From WVYX01 sp039586815 (GTDB lineage Bacteria > Gemmatimonadota > Gemmatimonadetes > Gemmatimonadales > GWC2-71-9): a stretch of 64,000 bases of DNA. Below the pieces are notes generated by a model that worked only from the letters and a program-made list of their open reading frames with translations, did not search any database and had not been told where the DNA came from. Shown here piece by piece: positions 15,770 to 24,070 of this stretch. The number at the start of each line of letters is the position of its first letter. Position 1 is the stretch's first letter. The DNA lies in contig JBDHJR010000006.1 in the NCBI GenBank assembly GCA_039586815.1, forward strand, positions 45,750 to 109,749, given 5' to 3'. Position numbers and translations under genes: made by a program.

Positions 15770-16957
15770 CTACCCCCCGGAGTACGCGCTCATTCCGGTG
15801 ACCGCCTCACCCAGGATGAGCGTGTGGATGTCGTGCGTGCCCTCGTACGTGTAGACGCTCTCGAGGTTGGCCATGTGTCGCATGGCCTGGTACTCGGCCA
15901 GGATGCCGCTCGCGCCCAGCAGCCGGCGTGTCTCGCGGGCACACTCACAGGCCATGTCCACGTTGTTCCGCTTCGCGAGTGAAACCTGCTGAGGCGTCGC
16001 CTCGCCCCGGTCCTTGAGGCGCCCTAACTGCAGGCAGAGCAGCTGTGCCTTGGTGATCTCGGTGAGCATGTCCGCGAGCCGCTGCTGCTGGATCTGGAAG
16101 CCGCCGATGGGCCGGTCGAACATCACCCGCTCCTTGGCGTAGCTCACCGCCTCCTCGAAGCACGCCATGGCGGCGCCGATGCCGCCCCACGCGATCCCGT
16201 AACGTGCCTGCGTGAGGCACATCAGCGAGCACTTGAGTCCCTTGCTGTTGGGCAGGATGGCGTCCTTGGGAACGCGCACGTCCTCGAGCACCAGCTCGCT
16301 GGTATCGCTTGCCAGCAGCGAGAGCTTCCCTTCCTGATCCTTGGCCGTGAACCCCTTGGTGTCGGTGGGCACGATGAAGCCGTATATGGAGCGCGCGTCA
16401 TCGAGCTCTCCGGTCTTGGCCCAGACGATGGCAACGTCGGCCATGGACCCGCTGGTGATCCACATCTTGGCACCGTTCAGCACCCACTCGTCGCCGTCCT
16501 CGCGCGCGGTGGTGATCAGCCCGCCGGGGTTCGAGCCGTAATCGGGCTCGGTGAGCCCGAAGCACCCGATGACCTCGCCGGTGGCGAGCTTGGGCAACCA
16601 CTCCCTACGCTGCTCCTCGCTGCCGAACGTGTGGATCGGATACATCACGAGTGCGCCCTGCACCGAGGCAAACGACCGCAGTCCCGAATCGGCCCGTTCC
16701 AGCTCTTGCATGATGAGCCCGTACGCTACGTTGTTGAGCTCCGCGCAGCCGTACTCCGCCGGGAGATTGGCACCGTACATGCCCAGCTCACCCATCTGAG
16801 GGATGAGCTCCTCGGGGAAGCGCCTCTCCAGGTAGTGCTCTCGGATGATCGGCATGACCGAATCGTCCACCCAGCGGCGTACGGTGTCGCGCACCGCACG
16901 CTCCTCTTCGGTGAACAGTGAATCGACATCGTAGAAGTCCACACCCTTGAACGTCAT
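15770..16957 (-). CDS. acyl-CoA dehydrogenase, glutaryl-CoA dehydrogenase-like
   Basis: 395 residues. Flavin-contact motifs CFGLTEPDYGSNPGG (about 130) and MWITSGSMADV, and the catalytic base in TYEGTHDIHTLILGE (about 372), which is the glutaryl-CoA dehydrogenase/isovaleryl-like placement. The overall sequence (PIHTFGSEEQRREWLPKLATGE, LTQARYGIAWG) is closest to what I know of GcdH-type enzymes, which oxidise and decarboxylate glutaryl-CoA. It would pass electrons to the ETF encoded downstream. The ATG at 16957 overlaps the SprT-like stop (ATGA); the open frame further upstream is a shadow. Confidence 0.88.
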   Translation of the reverse strand: MTFKGVDFYDVDSLFTEEERAVRDTVRRWVDDSVMPIIREHYLERRFPEELIPQMGELGMYGANLPAEYGCAELNNVAYGLIMQELERADSGLRSFASVQGALVMYPIHTFGSEEQRREWLPKLATGEVIGCFGLTEPDYGSNPGGLITTAREDGDEWVLNGAKMWITSGSMADVAIVWAKTGELDDARSIYGFIVPTDTKGFTAKDQEGKLSLLASDTSELVLEDVRVPKDAILPNSKGLKCSLMCLTQARYGIAWGGIGAAMACFEEAVSYAKERVMFDRPIGGFQIQQQRLADMLTEITKAQLLCLQLGRLKDRGEATPQQVSLAKRNNVDMACECARETRRLLGASGILAEYQAMRHMANLESVYTYEGTHDIHTLILGEAVTGMSAYSGG

Positions 16958-17685
16958 GCTGCCCCCTCTTCCTCTTGGTCCCCGGTCACGTAGCGCGGCC
17001 TCACGTCCACGTCGCGGCTCGCAACCGGGGCAATCCCGACCTCCCGTGCCTTGCGGCGGAAGCTGGGACCATGATCGGCCTCCTGTCCCGACTCCGCCTG
17101 CCATTGGTGCACCATCTCATGCAGCAACGTATGACCTACCTCATCCCACCCGTCATGCGCTATGTGGCGCCGGCTCACGGCTATCTCGATCGCCTGGCCC
17201 GTGTGCGCGTCGATGGTGAGCTCCCCCAGGCGAGTGCGCATCCTGCTGGAGATGCGCAGCGCGATGGGCGACAGCGCCCCCGAGAAATGCCGCCGGTTGA
17301 GCTCTCCGTGCAGCTCCCGCAGCCGGGCCAGCACATGGCGGTCGCCCGGTCGCAGACGGGGGCTGCGGCGGCGGCGCGGGCGCACGAACTCGTCGACGGG
17401 AAACGCACCCAGGAGCCGCTCCGCCTGCTTGCGTGCGGCGGGACCCGCGCCGGACGAGACGTAGGTGACGACGGCTCCCAGCACACGATCGGACGCGTAC
17501 GCGTAACCCCGGTGGATGCGAAGAGCTCCGTGCTTGGTGACGCTCACCAGTACCGTGTGGTTCTCGTGCATTTCGAGCCGTGGAACGGGGGGGAGACCCA
17601 GCTCCACCAACCGCCTGGCGAGAAGCTCCTCGTCGGCGCGCCGCGCCGAAGCGTCAGCCCACGCTCGTCGCGACTTCCGCCTCAT
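16954..17685 (-). CDS. SprT-like zinc metallopeptidase domain protein
   Basis: 243 residues, very basic. The C-terminal third contains a zincin motif HTLLHEMVHQW (HExxH about residue 190) followed by ADHGPSFRRKAREVG, the third His ligand spacing of SprT/YgjP-like proteins. The N-terminal half (LRIHRGYAYASDRVLGAVV) resembles the DUF45-associated extension. SprT-family members act on proteins, some on DNA-protein crosslinks; role here unknown. It overlaps the metallophosphoesterase gene by 32 bp at its 5' end and the acyl-CoA dehydrogenase start at its 3' end. Confidence 0.78.
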   Translation of the reverse strand: MRRKSRRAWADASARRADEELLARRLVELGLPPVPRLEMHENHTVLVSVTKHGALRIHRGYAYASDRVLGAVVTYVSSGAGPAARKQAERLLGAFPVDEFVRPRRRRSPRLRPGDRHVLARLRELHGELNRRHFSGALSPIALRISSRMRTRLGELTIDAHTGQAIEIAVSRRHIAHDGWDEVGHTLLHEMVHQWQAESGQEADHGPSFRRKAREVGIAPVASRDVDVRPRYVTGDQEEEGAA

Positions 17686-18511
17686 GCCGCCTGTGCGGGC
17701 GCGGGAAGCTGTGGACGTCGGACCTCATGAACAACCGACGGCCGGCCTCCCAGCGGTACTGCTCCACGTGAATCCCTTCGTCCTCGATCCTCACACGGTG
17801 GAACACCGACGGGCGCCCGCCCCTCGACCGGGTCGAGAGAGTGCCGGCGCAGGACACCACTACCCGGCCGTCCATCACGTCCGCCTTCTCCTGGTGATCG
17901 TGCCCGCAGAGCACCAGATCCGCCCCCGACTCCACGATTCGCCGCTGCGCCTGGCGCCAGCGAGCCAGGCCCATGCGGCGCGAGAGCTCGCCCCGCATCA
18001 CGTTGTGGTGCACCACGAGCACGCGCGCCTGGCCCGGCTCCGCCTGCGCGAAGACCTGGCCCACCCGCTCGATCGCCTTCTTGGGCAGATGCCCCTTCAC
18101 CGCCAGGTCGCGCAGGCGCCAGGTCAACGACCCCCACGTCACGCCGTGGGAGGTGAGGGCGCTCGCGATCACGGCCTCGGGAAACTTGAGGGTGGGTGCC
18201 AGCACCGGCCCGAAGTAGCGCACGTACTTGCGGTACTTCGCCGCCGAAGCGAACGGGATGAAGGGCCGCCACCACCACTGCACGTCGTGATTCCCCGGTA
18301 CGGCGAACACCGGCGCCGTGCGCTCCAGCTCGCGGACGAAGCCCCGGGCGGCCTGGTACTCGCCGTGGCGGCTGCGCAGCGAGACATCGCCCGACAGCAC
18401 GATCACCCGCGGATCGAGATCCGGAACCAGCTCCTCCACCGCCTGGATCTGCTGCAGGTCCGCCACGTTGCCGAAGTGGGGATCGGATATATGAACGATG
18501 CTGAACGTCAC
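17654..18511 (-). CDS. metallophosphoesterase, calcineurin-like
   Basis: 285 residues with all five metal-binding motifs in order: ISDPHFG (about 8), VLSGDVS, VPGNHDVQ, VVHHN and CGHDHQ (about 215). This is the class III cyclic-nucleotide phosphodiesterase/YfcE-like arrangement. Cytoplasmic, no signal. The C-terminal tail is His/Arg-rich and overlaps the next gene by 32 bp, so the last ten residues may be non-essential. Substrate unknown; it lies between a small zinc-ribbon membrane protein and the SprT-like gene. Confidence 0.85.
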   Translation of the reverse strand: MTFSIVHISDPHFGNVADLQQIQAVEELVPDLDPRVIVLSGDVSLRSRHGEYQAARGFVRELERTAPVFAVPGNHDVQWWWRPFIPFASAAKYRKYVRYFGPVLAPTLKFPEAVIASALTSHGVTWGSLTWRLRDLAVKGHLPKKAIERVGQVFAQAEPGQARVLVVHHNVMRGELSRRMGLARWRQAQRRIVESGADLVLCGHDHQEKADVMDGRVVVSCAGTLSTRSRGGRPSVFHRVRIEDEGIHVEQYRWEAGRRLFMRSDVHSFPRPHRRHEAEVATSVG

Positions 18512-18524
18512 CTGAGGGATCGCC

Positions 18525-18794
18525 TCACTTGAGATACTCCCGCAGTATGCGTTTGACGACCAGGTACGTGAGCAGGTACCAGATCGCGATGGATGCCGCG
18601 CCCACCATGCGTGAGGTCGGCTCCGCCGGCATCTTCAGCAGCACGTAGATGCCCACGCCTATCGTACTGACCAACGCCACCAAGCGGCCAATGCGGTGCG
18701 CCCTGCGCTCGATCTCCTGACGGCAAGCCGGGCAGAGCTCGCCGAGGGGAAGCTCCACCTCTCGCTGGCAGCGTGGGCACTCGTGCTCAACCAA
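18525..18794 (-). CDS. small zinc-ribbon membrane protein
   Basis: About 89 residues. An N-terminal CPRC…CPAC pair forms a zinc ribbon, followed by two transmembrane helices (LVALVSTIGVGIYVLL and MVGAASIAIWYLLTYLVV) and a basic end. I place the start at the TTG at 18794, which overlaps the end of the dehydrogenase gene by 8 bp; an ATG at 18836 is the alternative and would add 14 unconvincing residues. No clear ribosome site. Family unknown to me; the layout recalls membrane-anchored DUF-type zinc ribbons. Confidence 0.6.
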   Translation of the reverse strand: MVEHECPRCQREVELPLGELCPACRQEIERRAHRIGRLVALVSTIGVGIYVLLKMPAEPTSRMVGAASIAIWYLLTYLVVKRILREYLK

Positions 18795-19806
18795 GACGCC
18801 CAAGAACGGCGTCTGTGAACTCGATCGTCGTAGCATTTCCCCCGAGGTCCGGCGTGCGCGGCGCGCCATCCAGCAGCGTCGCTTCCAGAGCACCGCGAAT
18901 GCGCTGCGCCGCCTCCATTTCGTCCAGATGATCCAGCATCAGGCATGCTGCAAGCAGCAGCGCCGACGGGTTGGCGACGCCCTTGCCGGCGATGTCGGGC
19001 GCCGATCCGTGCACCGCCTCGAACAGGGCCGCACGGTCACCCACGTTGGCACCCGGCGCCAGCCCCAGACCACCCACCAATCCCGCGATCTCGTCGCTCA
19101 GGATGTCCCCAAACATGTTGGTTGTCACGATCACGTCGAACTGCGAGGGATCGAGCACCAGCTTCATCGCAGCAGCGTCGATTATCACGTCGTTCACGTC
19201 CACGCGCCCGGTGTAGTCCTGCGCCACCTCTCGCGCCGTGTCGAGAAACAGCCCGCTCACAGCCTTGAGGATGTTCGCCTTGTGGCAGATCGTGACCTTG
19301 CACCGCCCGTGTTTCAGCGCGTACTCGAACGCGAACCGCGCGATCCGCTCGCAACCGCGGCGAGTGACGACCGCGTTGGACTGAGCCACCGCCCTGGGAT
19401 CGTCGCCCATCGGGATCGTGGCCTCGAAGCCGATGTACAGCCCTTCCGTGTTCTCCCGCACCAGCACGATGTCCACGTCCTCGAACCGCCCACCGCGGAG
19501 TATCGTCTTGGCGGGACGCACGTTGGCATAGAGATCGAACTCACGGCGCAGCGCCACGTTCACGGATCGAAACCCGCTGCCCACCGGCGTCGTGAGGGGC
19601 CCCTTGAGTGCCACTCCGCAGCGGCCGAAGCTCTCCACCGTGGCGTCGGGCAGCGGCGAGCCCGTGCTTTCCAGCGCTGCAACGCCGGCGGTCTGCTCGT
19701 CCCATTCGATTGCGACACCCGCGACATTCAGCACCCGCAGGACGGCTTCAGTGATCTCCGGTCCTATGCCGTCGCCCGGGATGAGGGTGACGCGGCGTGC
19801 GGTCAT
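18787..19806 (-). CDS. NAD-dependent isocitrate dehydrogenase
   Basis: 339 residues of the isocitrate/isopropylmalate dehydrogenase family. Motifs: LIPGDGIGPEIT at the N terminus, substrate loop GSGFRSVNVALRREFDLYANVRP (Ser and Arg contacts), VRENTEGLYIG, HKANILKAVSG, metal ligands in NMFGDILSDEIAGLVGG, and the NAD site HGSAPDIAGKGVANPSA. The GFRSxNVxLR loop is typical of NAD-IDH rather than LeuB. It oxidises isocitrate to 2-oxoglutarate in the TCA cycle. The ATG at 19806 overlaps the lipoprotein stop (TGATG); the Zn-ribbon gene follows. Confidence 0.85.
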   Translation of the reverse strand: MTARRVTLIPGDGIGPEITEAVLRVLNVAGVAIEWDEQTAGVAALESTGSPLPDATVESFGRCGVALKGPLTTPVGSGFRSVNVALRREFDLYANVRPAKTILRGGRFEDVDIVLVRENTEGLYIGFEATIPMGDDPRAVAQSNAVVTRRGCERIARFAFEYALKHGRCKVTICHKANILKAVSGLFLDTAREVAQDYTGRVDVNDVIIDAAAMKLVLDPSQFDVIVTTNMFGDILSDEIAGLVGGLGLAPGANVGDRAALFEAVHGSAPDIAGKGVANPSALLLAACLMLDHLDEMEAAQRIRGALEATLLDGAPRTPDLGGNATTIEFTDAVLGRLG

Positions 19807-20444
19807 GGCAGGCCGGGAACCAGGCTGACGAGCGCCTCCCACAGTGCCGACCAGGGGTCCTCTCCCTCGCCCCGCGCCACCGTGCGCCAGTCCACGCTGC
19901 CGCTGCGTACCTCGACCACCACCATCGTCAGCTCGGCACGTGCCACCCCGGCAGAGTCGGTGGCGAAGTAGGCGAGGCTCGCCGGCACGAGCGCATAGCG
20001 GTCACCGGCCACGCCGGTGAGGTTGCGCATCTGGCTGCGCAGCGGGTCGGGGACCTTCTCGAGACCCTCCGCCCGCAGCAGAGCCGTGCCCATCTTGCCG
20101 GGGTCACTCAGCATTCCCGGCGCCTGCCGCGCCATGTGCCGCAGCACGCCGGTCATGACCCAATCCGCCTCGGGCGCCCGCTCATCGAGGAACAACTCTA
20201 TCAGGCTGTCGGCGTGGTGCAGCGCTTCATCTCGCGGCCGGATCAAGCTGTCCCACTCGAGCTTCGGCTCGGCCACGATCAGCGTGAGGGGATAGACCGT
20301 GACCGGCTCCCCTGCCAGGCCGGCCGTGGGGAGGGGATGAGTGACAGGCTCGACAGGCTCCTCAGGCTCCTGTTTGGAGGAGCAGCTCCATGCGGCGACC
20401 GCGACGCCGAGGAGCAGGAGGCCGGGGATCAGGCGTCGCGCCAT
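19803..20444 (-). CDS. lipoprotein of unknown function
   Basis: 213 residues with a lipoprotein signal (LIPGLLLLGVAVAAWSC) and a proline-rich linker after the lipidated Cys. The rest is a mostly helical, acidic domain (ALHHADSLIELFLDER, WVMTGVLRHMARQAPG) followed by strands (ELTMVVVEVRSG). It looks like the DUF4136/TolB-independent secreted proteins seen in this type of genome, but I cannot name the family. It overlaps the enoyl-CoA hydratase stop by 16 bp and the dehydrogenase start by 4 bp, so it is embedded in the metabolic operon. Confidence 0.65.
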   Translation of the reverse strand: MARRLIPGLLLLGVAVAAWSCSSKQEPEEPVEPVTHPLPTAGLAGEPVTVYPLTLIVAEPKLEWDSLIRPRDEALHHADSLIELFLDERAPEADWVMTGVLRHMARQAPGMLSDPGKMGTALLRAEGLEKVPDPLRSQMRNLTGVAGDRYALVPASLAYFATDSAGVARAELTMVVVEVRSGSVDWRTVARGEGEDPWSALWEALVSLVPGLP

Positions 20445-21196
20445 TGTGGCTCCCTCTTCTCGATGTAGGCCTGGATGCCCTCGTGGGCGTCGTGCAGCGC
20501 CATCAGGTCGTGCAGATACAGGTTCTCGGCCTTGTACAGGGCCTCCTCGTAGGCCGAGTAGTAGGACTCCATCTGCGCCCGCTTGGCGAGCATCAGCACC
20601 GGCCCCGACTTCGAGGTGAGCTCACCCACGAACGCCTCGAGGCCGGCCTCGAACTCGTCGTCGGGGAACACCCGGTTCACCAAGCCGTACGCCTCGAGCT
20701 CATTGGCCGTGATCATGTTGCCGGTGAGAATCCACTCCATCGCCTTGCGCCGCGGCGCCGCCCGGGGCAGCACCACGCAAGCCACGGGGGGGATCACTCC
20801 CAGCTTGATCTCCGGCACGGCGAACTTGGCGGACTCGGACGCGACAACCAGGTTGCACCCGATGGCCAGCTCGAACCCACCACCCAGCGCCATGCCGTCC
20901 ACCGCCGCGACGGCGACGACGTCCAGCAACCGGATGGTCTCGGGTATGCGGTGGAACACCTGGAGCATGCGGGCGACCTTGTCCCGCGTGTGATCTGCGA
21001 TGTCGACCCCCGCGCTGAAGGCCTTTCCCCTGCCCCGAACCACCAGCACCTTGAGCTCTGGGTGGGACTTGAGTTCCAGCAGCGCGGCGTTGATCTGCTC
21101 CATCATCTCAATGTTCATGACATTGAGCGGTGGACGATCGAGGGTCAGGGTCGCAACGCTCTCCTTGAACGTGAGTTCGATGAGGTCGTAGCTCAC
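20429..21196 (-). CDS. enoyl-CoA hydratase/isomerase, dienoyl-CoA hydratase-like
   Basis: 255 residues of the crotonase fold. Oxyanion-hole motifs KAFSAGVDIADHT (about 58) and VDGMALGGGFELAIGC (about 100); catalytic Glu in AVPEIKLGVIPP, while the second Glu region reads PPVACVVLP without an acidic residue. The GVDIADHTRDKVARMLQVFH segment resembles cyclohexa-1,5-dienecarbonyl-CoA hydratases of benzoyl-CoA degradation, which keep a similar helix, so a role on cyclic or unusual acyl-CoA is possible. It sits with an SDR and a GcdH-like dehydrogenase, which is compatible with aromatic or dicarboxylic acid breakdown. Confidence 0.8.
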   Translation of the reverse strand: MSYDLIELTFKESVATLTLDRPPLNVMNIEMMEQINAALLELKSHPELKVLVVRGRGKAFSAGVDIADHTRDKVARMLQVFHRIPETIRLLDVVAVAAVDGMALGGGFELAIGCNLVVASESAKFAVPEIKLGVIPPVACVVLPRAAPRRKAMEWILTGNMITANELEAYGLVNRVFPDDEFEAGLEAFVGELTSKSGPVLMLAKRAQMESYYSAYEEALYKAENLYLHDLMALHDAHEGIQAYIEKREPQWRDA

Positions 21197-21266
21197 CTGA
21201 GAATCTCCCTGCGAGTTTGTTCGTGACGACGGCCCGCCAGCCTGCGCCGACGAGCGGCGGCGGGAA

Positions 21267-22037
21267 TCAGTGGAGGGTCAGCCCTCCGTCCACAAAGATA
21301 ACCTGCCCCGTTATGTGTCGGGCATCGTCGGAGCAGAGGAAGACGGTGACGTGGGCGACGTCCTCGGGCTCTCCGATACGCCCCAGCACGGCCCCCTTTT
21401 CGGCGTCCTCCAGCACCTCTGGTGGGAGGGTCTCGATCAGCTCGGTGCGCACGAAGCCGGGAGCCACCGCGTTGACGTTGACGTTGTAGGGACCCAATTC
21501 GACCGCCGCCGACTTCGTCAGGCCCACGACCGCGGCCTTGCTGGCCGCGTAGTTGGCGACCCCGAATCCGGGCATGTACGCCTGGTGCGAGGCCACGCTC
21601 ACCACCTTGCCGTAGTGCTGTTCGCGGAAGTAAGGGGCTACCGCTTGGATGCAGTTGAATGTGCCCGTGAGGTTGGTGTCGACCACGTCCCGCCATGCCC
21701 TTTCGGGCAACCGCCACAGGGCCCCGTCGCGGTGGATTCCCGCGTTGTTGACCAGGTAATGCAGGCCGCCCAGCTCGGCGTGCGCCGCGCCCATGAAGTC
21801 GTCGAGTGCGTCGCGGTTGCGCACGTCGCAGGCAGCACTGTAGACGGCGACGCCGCACGCCCGCAGAGTGGTCTCCGTGAGCAGCGCCTGTGCGGTGACG
21901 TCGCGGTTGGGAAGCTCTATGTAGTTGAAGGCTACGTTCACGCCGCGCCTGGCAAACTCCAGGGCGATTGCACGCCCCAGCCCGGTTGCCGCCCCGGTTA
22001 CCACGGCCGTGAGCCCTCGCATCTCCCGGCGGGCCAC
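21267..22037 (-). CDS. short-chain dehydrogenase/reductase (FabG-like)
   Basis: About 256 residues. Rossmann motif VVTGAATGLGRAIA, NNAG at about 98, catalytic Ser in VVSVASHQAYM and YAASK (about 165-169), and the PGFVRTEL and GRIGEPEDVAH segments of FabG-type 3-oxoacyl reductases. It probably reduces or oxidises a 3-hydroxyacyl-CoA or -ACP. Start is GTG 22037 or ATG 22022 (GGGAG directly abuts the ATG, too close for a normal site). It is the first gene of the long minus-strand array; the hydratase starts 70 bases later. Confidence 0.87.
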   Translation of the reverse strand: MARREMRGLTAVVTGAATGLGRAIALEFARRGVNVAFNYIELPNRDVTAQALLTETTLRACGVAVYSAACDVRNRDALDDFMGAAHAELGGLHYLVNNAGIHRDGALWRLPERAWRDVVDTNLTGTFNCIQAVAPYFREQHYGKVVSVASHQAYMPGFGVANYAASKAAVVGLTKSAAVELGPYNVNVNAVAPGFVRTELIETLPPEVLEDAEKGAVLGRIGEPEDVAHVTVFLCSDDARHITGQVIFVDGGLTLH

Positions 22038-22210
22038 GCGCTCGGCCTGCGGCTGCTCGACGAGCGCGGATCCTGACCGGTGCTCGCTCCGGGGGCCGAA
22101 CTCAACCGGGTCGGGCGGGTCGTACGGGATGGTTCACCTTCTGTTTCGAGAGCTTCGAACGTACGGCGCAAGCCAACAACTGGCAACCACTTCCGGCACC
22201 CCGCCGGAGC

Positions 22211-23947
22211 CTATTTCCGCAATGCTCGCCTCACTGCCCCGGCGGCCTCGAAGATGAGCCACAGCTCGAGCACGAAGATCGCGCCGCCCACCGCCAGCAG
22301 TATGGCCTGGCTGTCCGTGTAGTAGCGGATCAGGTTGAGCACCATCGCCCAGGTGGTCATGAACAGCAGGAAGATCATGGGGATGGCGGTTACCCAGATC
22401 TTCCGCTTGAGGCTCAGCAGGAAGAGCGTCACGACCAGCAGGCTGAGGGCTCCGGTGAGCTGGTTTGTGGTTCCGAACAGGGGCCACAGGCGCATCCCGC
22501 CGGCGCCGCGGTCGATCCCCAGGGCGAGCACCGCGCAGCTCGCGACCGCCACCAGCGTGGCGAGCCAGCGGTTCTGCGCCGCCTTCACTCGGTACTGGGC
22601 GCCCAGCTCCGAGATGATGTAGCGCTGCAGCCGCACTCCCGTGTCCATGGTGGTGGCGGCGAACGAGATCACTACCACGGCGGCGAAGATCACCGCCACC
22701 TGGCGTGGGATTCCGACGCCCTCCGCAAGCACCCCGACACCGTTCACGAACGCGGTGGTCGCCCCGCTCGAGGCCTGGGCCCAGCTGCCGTAGTGCTGAT
22801 GCCACCCGTCGACCCCCACCACGATGGCGAACCCCGCGGTGGTGGCCAGGATCGACGTGAGGGCCAGCGTGCCCTCGCCGATCATCCCGCCATACCCAAC
22901 GTAGCGGGCGTCGGTCTCCTTGTTGAGCTGCTTGGAAGAGGTGCCCGACGCCACCAGACCGTGGAACCCGCTGATGGCGCCGCACGCGATCGTGATGAAC
23001 AGCAGGGGAAACCAGCTCGGTGCGTCCGCCGGCAGCTCGGTATTCACCGCCGGAGCGACGACCTCCGGATTCACGATGAGAACCCCTAGGAAGATGATTC
23101 CCAGCGCTACGAACAACTGGTGGCTGTTCACGTAGTCGCGCGGCTGGAGCAGGACCCACACCGGCAGCACACTCGCGAAGAACGCGTACACGAACAGCAG
23201 AATCACCCACCCGGCTCGCATGCCGTCGACCTGGGCAGCAGCCTGGGCGGCGCTCGCATCACCGGCGGCGGCTTCGAGCTGGGCCGCACTCGGCGCGAAG
23301 CCGAACACGTCGGGCAGCGTGAAGGGGACGTACTGGCCCAGCCAGATGAGGACGTAGAGGACGGCGAGCGCCCCGAGCGACGGCCACAGGATTCCGGTGC
23401 GCGTGCGGTAGATCATCAGCCCTACGATGACGGCCACCGCGAGGCTGCCCCAAACGGGAAGCACCGCACCGGGGTTGGCCACGAACAGGTTCGCGATCAC
23501 CACGGCGAACACCGCGTTCACCAGCAGCAGCAGGAAGAATATGATCAGCAGGAACAGCACCTTCGCCCGGCCGCCCACAATCTGCTCGGTCAGCGTCCCT
23601 ATGGAATTGCCCTTGTGCCGCACCGAGATCCACAGCGTCCCGAAGTCGTGCACCGCTCCGGCGAAGATGGTGCCGAGGGTGACCCACAGGAACGCCGGCA
23701 ACCAGCCCCAGATCACGGCTATGGCGGGGCCCACAATGGGTGCCGCCCCCGCCACGGAGGTGAAGTGGTGCCCGAACAGCACGTGGCGGTTGGTGGGCAG
23801 GTAGTCCACGCCGTCCTCGAACTCGTGCGACGGCGTGACAAAGTCAGGATCGAGTTGGTAGATGCGCCGAGAGATGTAGCGGGAGTAGACGTGATACCCC
23901 GTGAGAAAGGCCAGCAGCCCCACCACCAGCAGTGCAATCGCGCTCAC
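22211..23947 (-). CDS. cstA: carbon starvation protein CstA family transporter
   Basis: 578 residues with about 15-16 hydrophobic segments. CstA motifs near the N terminus: YLPTNRHVLFGHHFTSVAGAAPIVGPAIAV and GAVHDFGTLWISVRHKG; further LVASGTSSKQLNKETDARYVGYGGMI in the middle. CstA/BtsT proteins take up peptides or pyruvate. The GTG start is preceded six bases upstream by a full AGGAGGT ribosome site. The gene is followed by no partner and is divergent from the CDF transporter; which substrate it carries is unknown. Confidence 0.9.
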   Translation of the reverse strand: MSAIALLVVGLLAFLTGYHVYSRYISRRIYQLDPDFVTPSHEFEDGVDYLPTNRHVLFGHHFTSVAGAAPIVGPAIAVIWGWLPAFLWVTLGTIFAGAVHDFGTLWISVRHKGNSIGTLTEQIVGGRAKVLFLLIIFFLLLLVNAVFAVVIANLFVANPGAVLPVWGSLAVAVIVGLMIYRTRTGILWPSLGALAVLYVLIWLGQYVPFTLPDVFGFAPSAAQLEAAAGDASAAQAAAQVDGMRAGWVILLFVYAFFASVLPVWVLLQPRDYVNSHQLFVALGIIFLGVLIVNPEVVAPAVNTELPADAPSWFPLLFITIACGAISGFHGLVASGTSSKQLNKETDARYVGYGGMIGEGTLALTSILATTAGFAIVVGVDGWHQHYGSWAQASSGATTAFVNGVGVLAEGVGIPRQVAVIFAAVVVISFAATTMDTGVRLQRYIISELGAQYRVKAAQNRWLATLVAVASCAVLALGIDRGAGGMRLWPLFGTTNQLTGALSLLVVTLFLLSLKRKIWVTAIPMIFLLFMTTWAMVLNLIRYYTDSQAILLAVGGAIFVLELWLIFEAAGAVRRALRK

Positions 23948-24070
23948 CCGAGACCTCCTATGGCGTCACGCGCGTAATGTACGGGCGACGGCCGAGCGAG
24001 GCGAGCGCGCTTGCCAGCGGCGGCTGGTGGTGCGAGTAATAGGCACCGCAACCAGACCGGAAGAGACCCC

